DNA from: Candidatus Zixiibacteriota bacterium
GTDB lineage: Bacteria > Zixibacteria > MSB-5A5 > GN15 > FEB-12
DNA length: 50,819 nt
Assembly: GCA_024278935.1 (NCBI GenBank)
Contig: JAJRSF010000035.1
Coordinates: 1-50,819, forward strand
Direction of reading: 5' to 3'
Part shown: positions 46,757-50,819 of the stretch, piece by piece
Layout of the letters: the number at the start of each line of letters is the position of its first letter
Numbering within the stretch: position 1 is the stretch's first letter
Made by a program: the position numbers and the translations under genes
Notes under the pieces: model-generated
Told to the model about the DNA's origin: nothing
Seen by the model: the letters and a program-made list of their open reading frames with translations, nothing else
Databases searched by the model: none

Positions 46757-48196
46757 ATGGCGTTTGATATGATCGAAGCAATGCAAATGATTGCTCGAGA
46801 AAAAAACATCGAATTTGACGCCGTGCTGGGAACACTGCAGGCTTCTCTTTTAGCAGCGGCTAAAAAGAAATATGACTTCACTGATAATATCAGCTTCAAA
46901 TTCGACCGGAAAACTAATGAACTGCTTATGATTGCCACACGGAAAGTCGTCGAGGAAGTTGAAGACAAAAATATCGAAATCTCTTTGGCTGAAGCAACTG
47001 AAATTGACCCGGAAGCACAAATTGATGATGAACTAGATATGTATATCGACTATGAAAATGAGTTTGGTCGTAATGCTGTTCTAACTGCAAAACAAATTCT
47101 TATTCAAAAAGTACGCGAAGCAGAACGTGATCGTATTTACGAAGAGTATATCGACCGCGTTGGTACACTCGCTTCAGGCGTTGTACAACAAATCGACAAA
47201 GGAAATGTCATCGTCAACCTCGGTAGAGGTGAAGGTGTCCTTGAAGTGAAACAACAAATTCCAAGAGAACGTTTCAGACAAGGTGACAGAGTTCGTGCTT
47301 ATATTCTTGATGTCCAAAGATCGGTCAAAGGACCTCAAATTCTTTTGTCACGTGTCAGCAATGAATTCTTAAAAGCATTATTTGAACTTGAAGTTCCTGA
47401 AATTTACGAACGGGTTATCGAAATCAAATCTATTGCTCGCGAACCTGGTGAAAGAGCGAAAATCGCTGTCTATTCTTCGGATGATCGTATTGATCCGGTT
47501 GGTGCTTGTGTAGGTATCAAAGGTGTCCGTGTGCAATCTATTGTAAGAGAATTAAATAACGAACGTATTGATATAGTTCCATACACTTCAGCTCCTGAAA
47601 TGTTTGTCAGTAGAGCCTTAGCGCCGGCAAAAGTTGTCAATGTTGAAGTTTTTGAAGAAGAAAAGAAAATGACTGTTGCTGTGGAAGATGAAAAACTTTC
47701 ACTCGCTATCGGAAAAAATGGTCAGAATGCTCGCCTTGCTTCAAAATTAACTGGATGGAAAGTCAATATTATGTCTGAAACCGATTATAATGAACATAAA
47801 CGAATGGAATCAGAAATGCTGGTTCCGGTCGGACAACTTGAAGGCGTTGGTGCAAAACTTGAAGAACGTCTTGCCGATGCGGATATCGCATCTGTGCAAA
47901 GACTTTCAAATACTACGATAGAAGCGTTAGTTCGGATTGATGGACTTGGTGCAAAAACTGCCGAAGCACTTCTTGAAAAAGCTCAGGTGTTTGTTGAAAA
48001 ATTAGAAAAAGAATTCCAGAAAAAACTCAAAACGAAAGCAAAAGAAGATGCTAAAGCAAAGAAAAAAGCTGCAGAATCTTCACCGGCAGAAGATCTCTTT
48101 GAAGATGACTCCGAGTTTGTAACTGAAGAAGATGATGTCTTAGAAGTTTCTGCTCCAAGTTTTGAGGAAGACGAAGATGATGAGGAAATCGCTTAA
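46757..48196 (+). CDS. nusA: transcription termination/antitermination factor NusA
   Basis: A 479-residue RNA-polymerase-binding protein. The N-terminal domain begins MIEAMQMIAREKNIEFDAVL. An S1 domain (GTLASGVVQQIDKGNVIVNLG, about residues 135-200) is followed by two KH domains (VGACVGIKGVRVQSI and IGKNGQNARLASKLTGW). A C-terminal helix-hairpin-helix-like unit (EGVGAKLEERLADADI...RIDGLGAKTAEALLEKA) and a Lys-rich then very acidic tail (EEDDVLEVSAPSFEEDEDDEE) complete it. GGAGAG precedes the start. Transcription and translation control of the operon is expected to involve NusA, by family knowledge. Confidence 0.95.
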   Translation: MAFDMIEAMQMIAREKNIEFDAVLGTLQASLLAAAKKKYDFTDNISFKFDRKTNELLMIATRKVVEEVEDKNIEISLAEATEIDPEAQIDDELDMYIDYENEFGRNAVLTAKQILIQKVREAERDRIYEEYIDRVGTLASGVVQQIDKGNVIVNLGRGEGVLEVKQQIPRERFRQGDRVRAYILDVQRSVKGPQILLSRVSNEFLKALFELEVPEIYERVIEIKSIAREPGERAKIAVYSSDDRIDPVGACVGIKGVRVQSIVRELNNERIDIVPYTSAPEMFVSRALAPAKVVNVEVFEEEKKMTVAVEDEKLSLAIGKNGQNARLASKLTGWKVNIMSETDYNEHKRMESEMLVPVGQLEGVGAKLEERLADADIASVQRLSNTTIEALVRIDGLGAKTAEALLEKAQVFVEKLEKEFQKKLKTKAKEDAKAKKKAAESSPAEDLFEDDSEFVTEEDDVLEVSAPSFEEDEDDEEIA

Positions 48197-48237
48197 GCAT
48201 TAGTAAAATGTTTAAGCATGAGAGGTTGTGCGAATAG

Positions 48238-50606
48238 ATGGCTAAAGTTAGAATTTATGAATTAGCAAAAAAATATAAAATATCTTCAAATGCTTTGATA
48301 AATGTTTTAAAAGAATTAAAGTTTGAACCTAAATCTCATATGTCGGTAGCTACCGACGATATGATTTCGGCTGTCACAAAGAAATTTGCTGAAGGTCAAA
48401 AAGAAGCAAAAAAAGAGATGGAACAACAACAGCAAATTAAAACTGCTGTTGAGCGTAAAGTTGCGGTCGAACGAAAAGCTGCCGATGTAAGCAAAGCTCC
48501 TGTAAAAAGTAAATCTACTGCTCCCGGCAAACCAGCTCAAGGCAAGCCTGCTCTTGCAGGGAAATCTGCTGCTCCTGGCAAACCTGTTACTACTGGAAAG
48601 CCTGCGGTAGAACGCAAAACTTCTCTTGGGAAAATATCGACTACTCCCGGCTCTGAAATGGAAACTATAGTCAAGAAAATTGACAAAATTCAGAAAAAGA
48701 AAGACCGTCGGAAAAAGAAGATTCACAATACTGTTGATAAAGCTGCCGTGGCTCAAACGTTTAAATCCACCATGGCAAATCTTACCGGTGCAAAATCAAA
48801 AAAGAAATATAAAAAATCTGTTCAAGAAGATGGCTCTGTCATAGATGAAAATCTAAATATCCTCGAAGTAAATGAGTATATGTCAGTCTCTGAAATTGCC
48901 AAACTCATCGATGTCAAACCTGCTGAAATTATTGGCAAGCTGTTTGAAATGGGTATGATGGCTACGATGAATCAACGTCTTGATATGGCTACAATAGAAA
49001 CTATCGCCTCCGAATATGAATATGAAGTCAGACTAATTGCTGAAGTTGGCGAAGATGTTTTACAAGATGAGAACGAAGAAGACCTCATAAAAAGAGCTCC
49101 GGTTGTAACTGTCATGGGACATGTTGATCACGGAAAAACTTCTTTGCTTGATTTTGTAAGACATGCGAATGTCGTAGAGGGTGAAGCAGGTGCTATCACT
49201 CAGCATATTGGTGCCTACGATGTAGATTGTAATGGCGAAAAAATTACTTTCCTAGATACTCCGGGCCATGAAGCATTTACTGCTATGAGAGCAAGGGGTG
49301 CACAAATTACCGACATCGTTGTTTTGGTTGTTGCTGCCGATGATGGCGTTCGTCCTCAGACGATTGAAGCGATTGATCATGCCAAAGCTGCCGATGTTCC
49401 TATTGTTGTTGCGATAAATAAAATTGATAAACCCAACGCAAACCCTGATGCTATTCGGAATGCTCTTTCAACTCATAATCTTCTTTCAGAAGAATGGGGT
49501 GGAAAAACAATCATGGTTGAAATCTCTGCCAAACTTGGTGACAATGTAGACACCCTTTTGGAGATGATTCTTCTGCAAGCTGAAATGCTTGACCTGCAAG
49601 CAGATCCTAATATCCGTGCCCAAGGTGTTGTAGTAGATGCACAACTTGAAAAAGGTCGCGGAACTGTTGTAACTGTCCTTGTACAAAAAGGAACCTGCAA
49701 AGTCGGCGACTCAATTGTTGCCGGTATTCAAAAAGGTCGTATCAGAACTATCACCGACGAGAACGGAAAAACAATCCCGTATATCGGTCCATCTATGCCA
49801 GCGCAGATTACTGGCTTAGGAGGAGTTCCTCAAGCTGGTGATTCGTTCATGGCTTGTCTCAACGATCAGGAAGCAAAAGAAATTTCTGGCAAACGTGCAA
49901 TCATTAAGCGTGAACAAGATGCCAGAAACAATTTAGGTGGCGTGACTCTTGACCAAATCTTTGAAAGAATTAAAGAAGGTCAAATCAAAGAACTCCGTCT
50001 ACTTATCAAAGGTGACGTTGATGGATCTGTCGAAGTTCTTGCCGATACGCTAGGGAAGATTCAAACCAGTGAAGTAAAAACTGCTATTATTAGAAAATCA
50101 GTTGGAGCTATCTCTGAATCTGATGTTATCTTAGCTGCTGCATCGGGAGCATTTATTATTGGCTTCCATGTTTCAATTGACAGCCGCGCAAGACTACTTG
50201 CCAAACAGGAAAAAGTTGATATCCGTCTGTACGACATAATTTATGAAGCCGAAGATGATGTCAAAAAGCTCTCGAAGGTATGCTCTCACCTGACATCTCT
50301 GAAAAGTTTGTTGGCATGGCAGAGGTTCGCGATGTTTTCAAAGTACCGAAAATTGGTGCCATCGCTGGTAGTTATGTCAGAGAAGGTCGTTTTAAACGGT
50401 CTGATAAAGTCAAACTTTCTAGAGACGGTAAAATTATCTATACCGGAACTTTAACTTCACTGCGTCGTTTTAAAGATGACGTCAAAGAAGTCAAAGAAGG
50501 ATTCGAATGTGGTATCGGTCTTGAAAACTACAACGATATAAAAGTCGGTGACCAGATTGAAGCATACGAAATAGTTGAAACTGCCAGAACGCTGGAAGAT
50601 GTTTGA
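48238..50606 (+). CDS. infB: translation initiation factor IF-2, interrupted by a -1 frame change
   Basis: IF-2 delivers initiator tRNA to the ribosome and is essential. The N-terminal region has the IF2N motif ([17 protein letters not shown]) and a low-complexity GKP-rich linker, then a second IF2N-like unit. The G domain shows GHVDHGKTS (about residue 298), DTPGHEAFT and NKIDK. The frame goes wrong after DVKK at A5 50263-50267. One base back gives [21 protein letters not shown] and the normal C-terminal fMet-tRNA-binding domain to 50606, total about 789 residues. The site is A_AAG followed by C. A missing A is the simplest explanation. The remaining frame ends by overlapping the YlxP-like gene. 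Confidence 0.92.
48520..48618 (+). repeat. GKP-rich low-complexity coding repeat in infB
   Basis: The IF-2 linker repeats short units of the form (A)PGKP / GKPA / GKSAAPGKP / GKPAVERK. It is a degenerate protein-level repeat, probably a flexible basic linker rather than a folded domain. Confidence 0.6.
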
Positions 50607-50819
50607 TAACTGTTATAGCAAGAATTGAATTATCACTTACCGGTGTTAATTCGCTCAAGGAGAAACGAAGAATACTAAAACCGCTTTTGGCTGGACTAAA
50701 AAAGAAATTTAATATTTCAATCGCAGAGATCGATGACAATGATGTATATAGAAAAGCAGTCATCGGGGCTGCGATTGTGTCAAATAAAAGCAGTTTTGGA
50801 AATCAGGTTATTGCGAAGA
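50603..50819 (+). CDS. DUF503 family protein (YlxP-like), 3'-truncated
   Basis: The frame from TTG at 50603 runs to the window end and encodes 72 residues beginning [29 protein letters not shown]-type sequence, then [11 protein letters not shown] and [10 protein letters not shown]. This is the DUF503/YlxP family, usually located between infB and rbfA. Start overlaps the infB stop (TTGA). Family function is poorly defined. Confidence 0.85.
   Translation, partial: MITVIARIELSLTGVNSLKEKRRILKPLLAGLKKKFNISIAEIDDNDVYRKAVIGAAIVSNKSSFGNQVIAK

Noticed and set aside
4144-50268. Rescue of frame breaks by transcriptional slippage at A-runs.
   Set aside because: The runs are only four or five bases, shorter than those usually known to cause efficient slippage, and longer runs in intact genes are read in frame.
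1-50819. CRISPR arrays, insertion sequences, prophage or defence genes.
   Set aside because: No regularly spaced direct repeats, transposase motifs, phage genes or nuclease/helicase defence modules were seen.

Overview
This window is a gene-dense, AT-rich stretch of a chromosome from a Gram-negative (diderm) bacterium. The diderm call rests on an LptA/LptD-type protein, BamD with a lipobox, a LolA-like protein, beta-barrel-like secreted proteins and a periplasmic-type amidase. Gene content and the style of the large LptD-like protein resemble the FCB superphylum (Bacteroidetes/Chlorobi/Fibrobacteres and allied candidate phyla). That placement is an inference, because no 16S or other decisive marker is present. 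ATG, GTG and TTG starts are all used, many genes have Shine-Dalgarno sequences, and TAA, TAG and TGA all serve as normal stops.

Layout: (1) 1-18258 is an almost uninterrupted aromatic amino-acid supraoperon: trpE(partial)-G-D-[MFS transporter]-trpC-F-B-A, chorismate mutase, a type I-beta DAHP synthase, argS, tyrA, a second DAHP synthase, aroA-E-K-B-Q, and a secreted metallopeptidase whose start overlaps the end of aroQ. It covers most of the route from erythrose-4-phosphate/PEP to tryptophan plus the tyrosine branch. Chorismate synthase (aroC) and prephenate dehydratase (pheA) are not here. (2) 18270-26285 holds a lone outer-membrane protein on the minus strand, a MATE exporter, a fumarylacetoacetate-hydrolase-family protein, an AlaX-type tRNA editing protein, a large LptD-like protein and HU with a clear terminator. 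(3) 26324-36766 is a housekeeping/cell-envelope run: ftsK, lolA-like, rimO, lytic transglycosylase, bamD, nadD, polA, a small secreted protein and coaE. (4) 36768-43868 has a minus-strand aminotransferase, then a murein-peptide recycling/hydrolysis group (NlpC/P60 endopeptidase, dipeptide epimerase, N-acetylmuramoyl-L-alanine amidase), a small membrane protein, a DUF1028-TPR secreted protein and an unknown minus-strand secreted protein. (5) 44233-50819 has tRNA-Arg(CCG), divergent from proS, then rimP-nusA-infB-ylxP(partial).

The most unusual feature is recurrent disruption of otherwise well-conserved genes. Five genes (trpC, lptD-like, lolA-like, dipeptide epimerase, infB) need a single -1 frame change, each placeable at a run of 4-5 identical bases. 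Two more (coaE and the amidase) carry one in-frame TAA where the family usually has a lysine-like residue. The trpA/chorismate mutase junction looks like a further -1 case. Because infB and coaE are normally essential, the most economical explanation is homopolymer or consensus sequencing error. Two of the sites (trpC, lolA-like) nevertheless fit the X_XXY_YYZ slippery form A_AAG_GGN, and infB has A_AAG, so programmed frameshifting is worth excluding by experiment.

No CRISPR array, insertion sequence, prophage or defence system was seen. The genes are otherwise ordinary housekeeping and biosynthetic genes, tightly packed and often overlapping.
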